DNA of 10,701 nt from Lachnospiraceae bacterium (GCA_024684065.1 JAIKXO010000014.1:1-10701); one strand, 5' to 3'; numbered from the stretch's first letter, positions 1 to 7,449 are shown. Translations and numbers: made by a program. Notes: a model not told the origin generated them from the sequence alone.

Positions 1-1466
1 ACCGGGATATAATGAAGGAATTCGGAACGATGGAAGATTTTGACCGGATGCTTTCGAGAGCGCACGAGCTCGGCTTAAAGATCGTGATGGATCTTGTGGT
101 AAACCATACCTCAGATGAGCATGCATGGTTCATCGAAAGCAGGAAATCAAAGGACAATCCGTACCGGGATTATTATATATGGAAGGACGGAAAAGACGGA
201 AAAGAGCCCACGAACTGGCAGTCCTGCTTTTCAGGCTCGGCCTGGCAGTTTGACGAAGCGACGGGACAGTACTATCTCCACTGTTTTACAAAAAAACAGG
301 CGGACCTCAACTGGGATAATGAAAAGGTCAGGAACGAAGTCTTTGACATGATGACCTGGTGGTGCGAAAAAGGGATAGACGGCTTCAGGATGGATGTTAT
401 CAGTATGATAAGCAAGGATCCCGCCTACCCGGACGGCGCAGTCACGGACGGCCTGTACGGGGATCTCATGCCTGTCGTAAGCAACGGCCCCCATGTGCAT
501 GAATATTTACAGGAGATGAACCGGAACGTTCTTTCAAAATATGATATAATGACTGTGGGCGAAACGCCCGGCGTTACGACCGAAGAAGCCGCAAAATACG
601 CGAATCTCGAAGGAACCGAGCTCAACATGGTCTTCCATTTCGAGCATGTTGACGTTGGAGCGACAAGCACTCCGATCCTCGGAAAATGGGGCTATGAGCA
701 TCCGGACCTTAAGAGGCTTCGTCCGATCCTTAACAAATGGCAGGCAGAGCTTGAAGGAAAAGCCTGGGGAAGCCTGTACTGGGACAATCACGACCAGCCC
801 CGCGCCGTTTCCCGTTTCGGAAACGATTCCCCAAAATACCGTGTCCTTTCGGCAAAGATGCTCGGAACCCTTCTTCATATGATGAAGGGCACTCCCTATG
901 TCTATCAGGGCGAGGAACTCGGAATGACGAACATGACCTTTACCTCGGTTTCTGATTGCATGGATGTCGAAGAGATAAATGCCTGGAAGCAGTATGTCGA
1001 GGATAATAAGATGATCTCACCAGATGAGATGCTTAAGTGCTTCTCCGCTGTCGCAAGGGATAACGCAAGAACCCCGATGCAGTGGAACGGATCCGGAAAC
1101 GCGGGCTTTACCGATGGCACGCCATGGATCCCGGTAAACAAAAATTACAGGGAAATAAACGCGGAAGCTGCGCTTGCTGATCCCGATTCCGTCTTCTATT
1201 ATTATCAGAAGCTTATAAAACTCCGCCATGAGCATAAGATCATTGTGTATGGAGCGTTCCGCCCGCTTCTTGAAGACAGCGGCTCGGTCTATGCCTATGA
1301 GCGTGTGCTCGATGACAAAGTCCTTACTGTCGCCTGCAACTGGACCGAAAACGAGGTTCCCTGCGCTCTTTTCGATCACGTTTCCGGAAGCGAGCTTATC
1401 TCAAACTATACGGAACATAAAAACGGTGTCCTGAAGCCCTATGAAGCGAGAGTAGTACTGCATTGA
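1..1466 (+). CDS. malL: Oligo-1,6-glucosidase (GH13), 5' end cut by window edge
   Basis: Cytoplasmic glucosidase that should remove glucose from alpha-1,6 ends of isomaltose, panose and short dextrins. The frame is open to the left edge (first whole codon at position 3, reading R-D-I before Met at 12), so that Met is internal; by comparison with Bacillus oligo-1,6-glucosidases of about 555-560 residues, roughly 70 N-terminal residues are missing. Counting from the Met at 12, all GH13 signature regions are visible: DLVVNH (27-32), GFRMDV with nucleophile D128, GE with acid/base E184, and NHD with transition-state D261. The Val directly after the nucleophile is the residue known to go with alpha-1,6 preference, where maltases carry Ala or Thr. 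The C-terminal beta domain ends in the usual LKPYEARV motif. The frame is intact through a TGA stop. The symbol is by analogy with B. subtilis; dextran glucosidase (DexB-type) or trehalose-6-phosphate hydrolase relatives are less likely alternatives. Confidence 0.93.
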   Translation, partial: RDIMKEFGTMEDFDRMLSRAHELGLKIVMDLVVNHTSDEHAWFIESRKSKDNPYRDYYIWKDGKDGKEPTNWQSCFSGSAWQFDEATGQYYLHCFTKKQADLNWDNEKVRNEVFDMMTWWCEKGIDGFRMDVISMISKDPAYPDGAVTDGLYGDLMPVVSNGPHVHEYLQEMNRNVLSKYDIMTVGETPGVTTEEAAKYANLEGTELNMVFHFEHVDVGATSTPILGKWGYEHPDLKRLRPILNKWQAELEGKAWGSLYWDNHDQPRAVSRFGNDSPKYRVLSAKMLGTLLHMMKGTPYVYQGEELGMTNMTFTSVSDCMDVEEINAWKQYVEDNKMISPDEMLKCFSAVARDNARTPMQWNGSGNAGFTDGTPWIPVNKNYREINAEAALADPDSVFYYYQKLIKLRHEHKIIVYGAFRPLLEDSGSVYAYERVLDDKVLTVACNWTENEVPCALFDHVSGSELISNYTEHKNGVLKPYEARVVLH

Positions 1467-1608
1467 AGCGGCCGGGCAGTCAATGTCCTTATTATTAACG
1501 GTAAGGAAATGATCCGGTCTCAGTCTTAATACAGGTAACGAGGAAACGCACACTGCTCTGTTCGTTTCCCGATTGGATCTATTGTTATTATTTAAGGAGG
1601 TAAAACCA
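1467..1608. other. Gap between glucosidase and secreted-protein pair
   Basis: This 142-base gap shows no gene. It holds two weak inverted repeats: TCCTTA/TAAGGA (1486-1491 with 1502-1507) and GGAAACG/CGTTTCC (1542-1548 with 1563-1569, 14-base loop). The second is followed by a T-rich but not T-only stretch. Neither is a convincing intrinsic terminator. I found no promoter with both a good -35 and a good -10, although a promoter for the downstream pair is expected somewhere here. Confidence 0.4.
1594..1600 (+). promoter_or_regulatory. Ribosome binding site deciding a GTG start
   Basis: AAGGAGG is a perfect Shine-Dalgarno core lying 8 bases before the GTG at 1609. It rules out the longer in-frame TTG start at 1573, which would place the ribosome binding site inside the gene and put a non-signal-like leader before the Lys-Lys signal peptide. 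Confidence 0.9.
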
Positions 1609-2346
1609 GTGAAAAAAAGTATTATTTTGAAGCTATGCATCCTGGCGGCAGCATTTACGCTTTTCCCTGCAGTAAGCATCAGGGCCGATCAGGCAGAGAA
1701 CGCCAGGATCGAAAAGGAACTGGAGGGATCCGGGATCACTCTGGAGAGGAATTACCGCCTGGCCAGATATTCTGCATGCGTGGAAGAGACAAGGATCGCA
1801 AAGCAATATCTCGGAAGCCTTGAAACCTTAGCAAAGGCCAATCCTCTTTATGAGGGGATGATCGAGGCAGCGAAGGCCCGGGTAACGCAGGCCGAGGAAG
1901 CTGAAGAGAAGGCCCGGGAGGCTTTGCAGACTGCGATGGATATAAGCATAGCAGCCAGGGATTCACAGGTTATTTCGGTGAATGAGAAACAGATCTTCAA
2001 GGTGATCGATAAGGACGGGATCATGAGGGGATCGTTCAGCGCACAGACGACCGGCGTTCCAAAGGACCCGGGTGCCGCCCTGATCATTTCAGATCTCCCT
2101 TCCGCATATACAGATTATGAGGGATACGGAATCGTAGCCCGCTACTATGATATGGAAAATCTTACCGAGACTACCGAGAAGAGCACTACGGCAGGCAGGA
2201 CTACCGGGACGATCACCGTCACCGGGGAGATACCGGACGGCGGGTATGCCGATCAGGTTGCAGTCGAGATTTTCGTAGGAGAGGGCCATACGGTGCTCTT
2301 CTTATGGAATGAAGACGGGGAACTGAAGGTTACTGACAGAGACTGA
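1609..2346 (+). CDS. Exported protein of unknown function, helical N-half and beta C-half
   Basis: I do not recognise a family. The 245-residue product starts with GTG after a perfect ribosome binding site. A signal peptide is clear: Lys-Lys, a hydrophobic core of about 18 residues, then a probable signal peptidase I cut after SIRA (about residue 26). Residues 30-117 are Ala/Glu/Arg-rich and look like two or three long helices (for example EAAKARVTQAEEAEEKAREA). From residue 120 the composition changes to Gly/Thr/Val with alternating hydrophobics, suggesting a beta domain; there is a TTEKSTTAGRTTGT linker near 188-201. It contains two Cys, at residues 10 (inside the signal core) and 57 (the only one in the mature part), and no recognisable catalytic motif. 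The next gene starts 19 bases downstream and also encodes an exported protein, so the two are very probably co-transcribed and may share a location at the cell surface. Confidence 0.85.
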   Translation: MKKSIILKLCILAAAFTLFPAVSIRADQAENARIEKELEGSGITLERNYRLARYSACVEETRIAKQYLGSLETLAKANPLYEGMIEAAKARVTQAEEAEEKAREALQTAMDISIAARDSQVISVNEKQIFKVIDKDGIMRGSFSAQTTGVPKDPGAALIISDLPSAYTDYEGYGIVARYYDMENLTETTEKSTTAGRTTGTITVTGEIPDGGYADQVAVEIFVGEGHTVLFLWNEDGELKVTDRD

Positions 2347-2350
2347 TATG

Positions 2351-2358
2351 AAAGGGGG
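2351..2358 (+). promoter_or_regulatory. Ribosome binding site deciding the start at 2366
   Basis: AAAGGGGG sits 7 bases before the ATG at 2366. The in-frame ATG at 2348 would overlap this site, has no site of its own at proper distance, and would add MKGGKG in front of a normal signal peptide, so 2366 is preferred. Confidence 0.75.
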
Positions 2359-2365
2359 AAAAGGA

Positions 2366-3346
2366 ATGAAGAACAAAATACTTAAAATGTTCACAGGCAT
2401 GCTTCTGACCGCCGTAGCAGCGGCTTGCGTGTTTAAGCCCGTTCAGGTTTTTGCTGATGATGACGAATGGGATGAATGGGATGACGTATGGTATGACGAT
2501 GATAACGACACTCTTATCATAGATGACGGCGGCGCCCTTATTATCATAGACGGGGATGATGATGTATATATATATGATTATGAGGAAGAGAACCGGCGCG
2601 CCGAGGAGGAACGCAGGCGTGCCGAAGAAGAGCGCAGGCGCGCCGAGGAAGAGCACAGGCGTGCCGAGGAAGAGCGCAGACGTGCCGAAGAAGAGCGCAG
2701 GCGCGCCGAAGAGGAGCGGAAACGTGCTGAAGCGGACAGGAACAGAAGAGTTACCGGTATCCGGGTAAGCACTAATTCACTCACAGTGAAGGTCGGAGAG
2801 ATTATCCAGGTCGGTGTTCAGGTCCAGCCGGAAAATGCGGGCAACAGGGGAGTTACCATGACCTCAAGCAACCCTTCGGTAGCAACGGTCGATATGTATG
2901 CCAATATAAAGGGCATAAGTCCCGGAAGCGCGGTTATCACCGCCCGCACCAATGAAAACGGATATGCTGCCGATGTGTATGTTACTGTAACCGGCCAGCC
3001 CACGTCTGCACCGTTACCCGCTGCACCGGCGGCATCCTCGCAGAGGGATGCTAATTTCTGTGCTACGGCGGCAGCTCAGATCATGGCTGCTCCGTTTGGA
3101 GGAACCGCGAATTTTCCGGCAATGTCGCCTATGAGCTTTGACCGAAATGTAGCAAATGCCATGAGCTCCCGCCCTGATGTTACAGTGGCGACGGCGTTCC
3201 CATACCAGGGACATACATACATCCTGACACTTCCCGCAGGCTATAATCTGTCGGCCCGGCTTGATAAAAACGGCTATGCTGACTGGACAACACTTTTAGC
3301 CCTGAAGAGCAGCGATCCGCTGATACAGGTTGTTATGGCAAATTAA
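2366..3346 (+). CDS. Exported protein: acidic region, charged helix, Big_2 Ig-like domain
   Basis: Predicted surface or secreted protein of 326 residues, function unknown. Visible order: signal peptide with probable signal peptidase I cut after VFA (residue 30); strongly acidic, Asp-rich stretch 31-75; seven tandem heptads of RRAEEER type (77-125); a bacterial Ig-like Big_2 domain (about 128-210), recognised from the VTGIRVSTNSLTVKVGE start, the SSNPSVATVD core and the GISPGSAVITA strand; a Pro/Ala linker (211-226); and a C-terminal module of about 100 residues (228-326) with a YQGHTYILTLPAGYN strand pair that I cannot name. Big_2 domains are typical of cell-surface and adhesin-like proteins. 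The heptads carry only one Ala as a small hydrophobic per seven, so a rigid single alpha helix held by Glu-Arg pairs fits better than a coiled coil. An alternative lipidation at C21 (AAAC) is weak because -3 is Ala. It lies 19 bases after the preceding exported protein gene and just before a strong terminator. Confidence 0.87.
   Translation: MKNKILKMFTGMLLTAVAAACVFKPVQVFADDDEWDEWDDVWYDDDNDTLIIDDGGALIIIDGDDDVYIYDYEEENRRAEEERRRAEEERRRAEEEHRRAEEERRRAEEERRRAEEERKRAEADRNRRVTGIRVSTNSLTVKVGEIIQVGVQVQPENAGNRGVTMTSSNPSVATVDMYANIKGISPGSAVITARTNENGYAADVYVTVTGQPTSAPLPAAPAASSQRDANFCATAAAQIMAAPFGGTANFPAMSPMSFDRNVANAMSSRPDVTVATAFPYQGHTYILTLPAGYNLSARLDKNGYADWTTLLALKSSDPLIQVVMAN
2594..2740 (+). repeat. 21-bp coding tandem repeat, 7 copies
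   Basis: Seven back-to-back 21-base units encode RRAEEER-type heptads; the third unit ends in His instead of Arg, and the last is diverged (KRAEADR). Codons vary between units (CGC/CGT/CGG/AGG, GCC/GCT, GAG/GAA), so the DNA copies are similar but not identical. Copy number could vary by slippage or recombination without changing the frame. The long open frame on the opposite strand here is a by-product of this repeat. Confidence 0.92.
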
Positions 3347-3361
3347 AAATTAAAAAAAGTT

Positions 3362-3387
3362 AAGGGGCTGTCAACAGACAGCCCCTT
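3362..3387. terminator. Bidirectional intrinsic terminator
   Basis: A perfect 11-bp stem (AAGGGGCTGTC with its complement) closes an AACA loop. On the + strand it is followed by a T-rich CTTATTTATT and lies 15 bases after the stop of the Ig-domain gene. On the - strand it is followed by TAACTTTTTTTAATTTTT, an even better U-tract, and lies about 80 bases past the end of the 830-residue gene. It should therefore end both converging transcription units. Confidence 0.93.
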
Positions 3388-3469
3388 CTTATTTATTGCT
3401 TCAGATACCTGACAGCCCATCAGATCATCATATCGAGCATATGTTACTCATATATCATATTCAGCAGGC
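3388..3469. other. 3' spacer between converging genes
   Basis: This short A/T-rich spacer has several CATAT-type words around 3430-3461. I see no gene and no defined element. It would be the 3' untranslated part of the - strand unit. Confidence 0.4.
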
Positions 3470-5962
3470 TTAACGTACCTGCTCCTCTTCAGGCAGGAAC
3501 TCACCGATCTTTATCTCTTCACCGGAAAGCCGCGTGATGTCCCAGACTACCCCGTCAGAGTCCTTAGACATAACAAAGAGCGTATCCTTCGGCTTTCCTG
3601 CCGGAACAGTCATACCATAAACGACCATCTCTCCCATGAAAGGCTCCAGGGCATTACCCGTATTATTTTTATTTTTGCCGCCCGTGCCGGACCCGGCCGG
3701 CCCGACCAGTATCTTTAGGTCCTTTTTAAGGCTTACGACCGCAAGCTTATCCGGGGCATTCTTTTCGTAAGGAACCAAAGAAGGATCGATAAGATCAAGT
3801 ACAGCCTCCGGCGGATCGACCATTATGAACGCTTCCGCGCCTTCCTCAGGAGCCTCACTGATAAACGCCCTCCACTTAGACGGCGCGCCGCTTAAGAGGT
3901 ACTCATAATATGCAAATACCGCCTTATCCTGCGGCAGGTATTCAAACATAGCTTCGCACTCCTCTTCTTTCCCGTCCTCTGTTATCATATACGTTATAAA
4001 AAGAGTACGGAAATTCAGGTAGGACAGTTCATATATCTCCGCCCCGTCATCCTCGACGTAAGCGATCTGATTTCCCCAGATATCATAGATCGCGTCATCC
4101 ATGCTGTATACCGCGGTTGAAAGGTCGTTATCCTGCCAGGTCAGATTCGCTCCCATGATCTCATATACAAAATCACCCCGGTCCATATTGAAGAATTCAT
4201 ATATCCCGTAATGCGGATTCACATGGCAGTCAAGCACGATCCAGCCACCTGCGAGCTTAGCGTCCATGATCGCCGTTGCGCCCGGGCAGAAATCCTTAAG
4301 CTCATACTCGCCGTTATTATAGTAAAATGTCTTTCCGTCCTCGGACACCGAAAACTCCGGTTTCACATATCCCATGTCATACACGCCGTACAGGGAATGG
4401 TCGAGCTCCTCGATATTTTTTATCCTCCCCTCGCTGTCCGTATCGACGCGGTACATATAGAGCGGGGTGCCGTGCTCCCATTCCTGTTCATAAAACATCC
4501 CGTATTTTTCCGCTTCGTCAGCAAACTCATAACAGGCGATCCCGACATCCGAGGATTCGGAAAAGAAGCCGCCGAGAAAAGCCCTGTCATCATACTCGCC
4601 ATAGGTCTCATAGGTAGTAAGATCCATTTCCTGAAGCCATACGCTGTCCTTATCCTTCTTCCATGACCAGGCGTAAAAGCTTGAATTATTCTTAGGAGGA
4701 GCGGCTTCAAGGTCGCTGTCATCACGGTAGAACACCCATTCCCTGTACCAGCTTTCATAATCCTCAAGATCCTTATTTTCATTAAAAGCGTAGGCGGATA
4801 CCAGAGTATCCCCGTTGCCCATCTCAGCAAGGTACAGATAATCCTTGTCCCCGTCGCTTCCGATATGGAACAGGCCGCTCGTATCGGTCGCAGAGTATTC
4901 GCCTATCTCCATTCCTTCAGGCACAAGCTCTTCCATGTCTTCAAATTCCAAACTGAAGAAATCCGGTTCCTGATTCCTGTCGGAAAAAACATGCTCAAAG
5001 GATAATGTTCCGTTTCCCGATCTATTGTCCGACCGGCGGGTATAAGTAAAGGAGCCGTCCTTTTCTATCTCAAGGACCCCTCCGTCCTTACCGTTCTCCG
5101 GATTTATAAGTGTCCATTCCCCTGCAAGAAAAGACCTGATCTCTTTATCAGTGTTAAGAGGGCAGGGAAGCTCTATATCGGAAATGCTTATGCCCTTCGG
5201 AAGCTTTACCACTTCCTCCTTTGGGCACAGCGCCTTATATTCCTTCTCGGTCAGCATATCGGCCCATTCATAGGTCCATACCGGATACTGCCCAAACTCC
5301 CTGTAGGAGCTTTCTATCTCATCACGGACGGATTCGTCAAACCCAAAGGTATAATACTCGTTTTCACCTTCTTCATAGGAATACATTTCAATAACAGGGA
5401 AAAAATCACCCATCCCGGTATCAAACTGATACCAGCTCTCGCAGTCCCCGGATTCCTGATAGGAAACCTCCTCTTTCAGCATTCCGCCCGGATAGAGAGA
5501 CACCTTATCCGCGTAGTTTCCGTAAACGTACCGGACCTTGAATCCGTCATAGCCGTAAATATCGGCAATCTCATTATCACAGGTGATTATGAGCTCGTCT
5601 GTTCCGTTTTCGTCCACGTCATAGAACAGATAACGGACATCCTTCTTCTTTGACGAGGAAGGCCAGCCCTGTTCCGTAAGCGAGGTCCAAAGCCCCATAT
5701 CCTCGATCTGCTCTACCGAGTACTCACGGTCCAAAATCAGCTTATACTGATATAAAACATCGTAATAAAGGGCATCGATGTCCACCGCAGAAGATGCGGC
5801 TTCGGCAGAAACTGCATTTTCGGAAGCCGTCTTTTCGGAAACCGTCTTTTCGGAAGCAGATGCCTCCGCGGCATAAACCCTTTCAATTCCCGCACCCTGA
5901 AATGCCATAAACTGAAACGCCATGCATCCCGTAATAAACCACGAAATTATCTTTTTATTCAT
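3470..5962 (-). CDS. Large exported protein of unknown function (830 residues)
   Basis: The start at 5962 is chosen because GGGAGGG (5968-5974) lies 5 bases upstream and the product then begins MNKKIISWFITG, a normal signal peptide with a probable cut after VYA (residue 31). The frame stays open to an ATG at 6034, but that would overlap the previous gene and bury the signal. Next come a low-complexity SASEKTVSEKTASEN linker (35-58); a region with YDVDENGTDELIIT (114-127), a calcium-loop-like or FG-GAP-like motif common in secreted clostridial proteins; a stretch with LAGEWTL...GGVLEIEKDGSFTY (279-307) resembling the opening strands of a lipocalin-like barrel; a Trp/Tyr/Asp-rich beta region (about 425-690); a Gly/Asn linker (755-770); and a final segment rich in beta. 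The protein is very acidic and aromatic. I see no catalytic motif, cell-wall sorting signal or C-terminal membrane anchor, so release from the cell or non-covalent attachment is likely. It is last in a probable three-gene unit after the NlpC/P60-like lipoprotein (61-base gap). Confidence 0.87.
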   Translation of the reverse strand: MNKKIISWFITGCMAFQFMAFQGAGIERVYAAEASASEKTVSEKTASENAVSAEAASSAVDIDALYYDVLYQYKLILDREYSVEQIEDMGLWTSLTEQGWPSSSKKKDVRYLFYDVDENGTDELIITCDNEIADIYGYDGFKVRYVYGNYADKVSLYPGGMLKEEVSYQESGDCESWYQFDTGMGDFFPVIEMYSYEEGENEYYTFGFDESVRDEIESSYREFGQYPVWTYEWADMLTEKEYKALCPKEEVVKLPKGISISDIELPCPLNTDKEIRSFLAGEWTLINPENGKDGGVLEIEKDGSFTYTRRSDNRSGNGTLSFEHVFSDRNQEPDFFSLEFEDMEELVPEGMEIGEYSATDTSGLFHIGSDGDKDYLYLAEMGNGDTLVSAYAFNENKDLEDYESWYREWVFYRDDSDLEAAPPKNNSSFYAWSWKKDKDSVWLQEMDLTTYETYGEYDDRAFLGGFFSESSDVGIACYEFADEAEKYGMFYEQEWEHGTPLYMYRVDTDSEGRIKNIEELDHSLYGVYDMGYVKPEFSVSEDGKTFYYNNGEYELKDFCPGATAIMDAKLAGGWIVLDCHVNPHYGIYEFFNMDRGDFVYEIMGANLTWQDNDLSTAVYSMDDAIYDIWGNQIAYVEDDGAEIYELSYLNFRTLFITYMITEDGKEEECEAMFEYLPQDKAVFAYYEYLLSGAPSKWRAFISEAPEEGAEAFIMVDPPEAVLDLIDPSLVPYEKNAPDKLAVVSLKKDLKILVGPAGSGTGGKNKNNTGNALEPFMGEMVVYGMTVPAGKPKDTLFVMSKDSDGVVWDITRLSGEEIKIGEFLPEEEQVR
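5817..5861 (-). repeat. 15-bp coding repeat, 3 copies (SEKT/SEN linker)
   Basis: Three adjacent 15-base units (TTTTCGGAARCCGTC on the + strand, the third diverged at its end) encode the pentapeptide linker VSEKT/ASEN of the exported protein. Such linkers are frequent just after the signal peptide of Lachnospiraceae secreted proteins (from my knowledge of such sequences). Confidence 0.75.
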
Positions 5963-5967
5963 GAAAG

Positions 5968-5974
5968 CCCTCCC
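5968..5974 (-). promoter_or_regulatory. Ribosome binding site deciding the start at 5962
   Basis: GGGAGGG on the - strand lies 5 bases before the ATG at 5962. This favours the 830-residue form over the 854-residue extension. Confidence 0.85.
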
Positions 5975-6023
5975 GCTCTGCACCGATCTGCGAAACAAAT
6001 CGTGTGCTTTGGCACAATAATTA

Positions 6024-7433
6024 CTATTCCTCAAAAAGCAGTTTCAAAACCTCTTCAGGCATCATTTCACTGATACCGTCAGGATCCCTGAGCCCGGACT
6101 CACTTCCGGGATCCCAGGTAAACCTTCCTGCGCTGTCCCCTTCAAAAGAATAGTATCTTCCGGGATCGCAGAGCCATACCGGATACCTCTCATACCATTC
6201 TGGAAAGTAAGCCGACACGTACTTCTCAGCAAGCCTGAAAGCCTCGCAGCTCTTACTGTATCCGATCGCGCTTATCTGGACGCCTCCTCCGGGCTGTCCC
6301 GTTCTGCTCTTTGAAGGAGTGGAATGAACTATCAGAGTGCTTCCGTCTGCGCAGGTACCTAAGGACATCCAGACATGCCCGTTTATACTCATCACATCCC
6401 CCGGCTTCATCCGGAATCTGTCTGAGCCGTCAGGGACCGCCACATCCTGTGACCATTCCCCCCAGCCCTTTTCGGACATCCTTTTCGCAAAGTCAGTGGA
6501 TCTGACGACATAGCCATCCTTCAGGTCCCCTGTCTCAAAAGTGTTATACAAAGCCCATCCAAGAAAGCCGGAACAGTCAAGGCCCGCATAATAATACTCG
6601 TTATATCCGCCGTAGGGATAAAAACTGGTGGCAGGATCGGCCCTGGCCGCATCCCCGTCCCTTTCCTTATAGGTAAAGTTTTCATCTTTGCTTTCATAAA
6701 AGCTCACCCAGTCGGAAGATACGCCGATAGTCCTTGCCTGCAGCGAGGAGCCCTCGTCCTGCCAGTCCCAGCCGCCTCCATAGATATAGAGCGTGGTGCC
6801 CACGGGCTCAAGCGCCGTTTTCAGGAAATTCTTAAGCGTCAGCTCCCCCGGAACGCCTTTAATCCCCGGTTCATAAGGCTTAACTGTTTCATCGGGTATT
6901 TCGCTAACGGCCGTCACCGTATCATTTTCTATGGTCACAAAATATCGATAGCCTTCTTTGAGCCTGTTCTGGAGTGGATAATCGTATTTTCCGTCTTCAT
7001 CCCGCGTCCCGTTAAAAAGCCTGTATACACACTCGGCGCCGTCAATCTCAAAGCGGTACAGGAAACTCTCTGTATTATCCTTGTTCGTTTCCTCTGCGCC
7101 GTAATCCTTTACGCCAAGATACACTGCTTCAGTACCCGGAGCCCCGGAGGGATCCTTTTTTGATATTTCATATGACAGATTCTTGTTTCCCTGTACAGCT
7201 TCCGACACTTTCCCTGCCTCCTTTTGCGACATTTCCCGCGCTTCCCTGTCCGAGATGCTTTCCGCCTCTTCTTCCGACGGTCTTACCGACACCTGTATCT
7301 TTGATGCTTCCGGTATGTTTCCGGCTTCTCCCCCCTTTAATTCCTCCGGTTTTGAAGCCTTGCATCCCGTCATATATAATACGGCAATAACCGTCAGGAT
7401 GGCTGCAGCCTTTATCTTGATCTCATTATTCAT
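6024..7433 (-). CDS. NlpC/P60-like cysteine peptidase lipoprotein
   Basis: Predicted membrane-anchored enzyme of 469 residues, facing outward, of the NlpC/P60 (CHAP-like) papain-fold superfamily, whose members usually cut peptidoglycan stem peptides. The N-terminus is a short hydrophobic segment ending YMTGC, giving lipidation at C24 (Met at -3 is acceptable though less usual). A charged Glu/Ser/Lys-rich spacer (28-100) follows, then a small beta domain (about 100-180). The catalytic region shows YIYGGGW (217-222), DCSGF with probable nucleophile C287, NGHVWM with H353, and IVHST with H370 as third polar residue. Canonical enzymes have only about ten residues between the YxxGG and DCSG motifs; here some 60 lie between them, and about 100 residues follow H370 (with WYERYPVW). 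Activity and substrate are therefore inferred, not certain. The ribosome binding site AAGGAAA (7444-7450) overlaps the stop codon of the isomerase gene, 16 bases upstream, so the two are co-transcribed. Confidence 0.86.
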   Translation of the reverse strand: MNNEIKIKAAAILTVIAVLYMTGCKASKPEELKGGEAGNIPEASKIQVSVRPSEEEAESISDREAREMSQKEAGKVSEAVQGNKNLSYEISKKDPSGAPGTEAVYLGVKDYGAEETNKDNTESFLYRFEIDGAECVYRLFNGTRDEDGKYDYPLQNRLKEGYRYFVTIENDTVTAVSEIPDETVKPYEPGIKGVPGELTLKNFLKTALEPVGTTLYIYGGGWDWQDEGSSLQARTIGVSSDWVSFYESKDENFTYKERDGDAARADPATSFYPYGGYNEYYYAGLDCSGFLGWALYNTFETGDLKDGYVVRSTDFAKRMSEKGWGEWSQDVAVPDGSDRFRMKPGDVMSINGHVWMSLGTCADGSTLIVHSTPSKSRTGQPGGGVQISAIGYSKSCEAFRLAEKYVSAYFPEWYERYPVWLCDPGRYYSFEGDSAGRFTWDPGSESGLRDPDGISEMMPEEVLKLLFEE

Positions 7434-7449
7434 CCGGCAGCTCTTTCCT

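Noticed and set aside
1542..1569. GGAAACG/CGTTTCC inverted repeat as a terminator of the glucosidase gene
   Set aside because: Stem of only 7 bp with a 14-base loop and an interrupted T stretch; too weak to call.
2366..2430. Lipoprotein signal (AAAC, Cys at residue 21) in the Ig-domain protein
   Set aside because: Position -3 is Ala rather than Leu/Val/Ile, and a standard signal peptidase I site follows at VFA/DDD, which fits better.
2578..2784. - strand frame encoding LRSSSAR repeats
   Set aside because: It is a reverse-complement artefact of the 21-bp coding repeat on the + strand.
4211..4666. 151-residue open frame on the + strand inside the large exported protein gene
   Set aside because: It lies wholly antisense to a longer gene with a signal peptide, ribosome binding site and coherent domains, has no ribosome binding site of note, and its sequence is not protein-like in composition.
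6003..6016. TGTGC/GCACA hairpin between the lipoprotein and the large exported protein genes
   Set aside because: Only 5 bp of stem and no U-tract; not a terminator and too small to call a regulatory element.
5963..6034. Longer N-terminus for the large exported protein starting at 6034
   Set aside because: It would overlap the end of the lipoprotein gene and put 24 non-signal residues before a complete signal peptide that has its own ribosome binding site.
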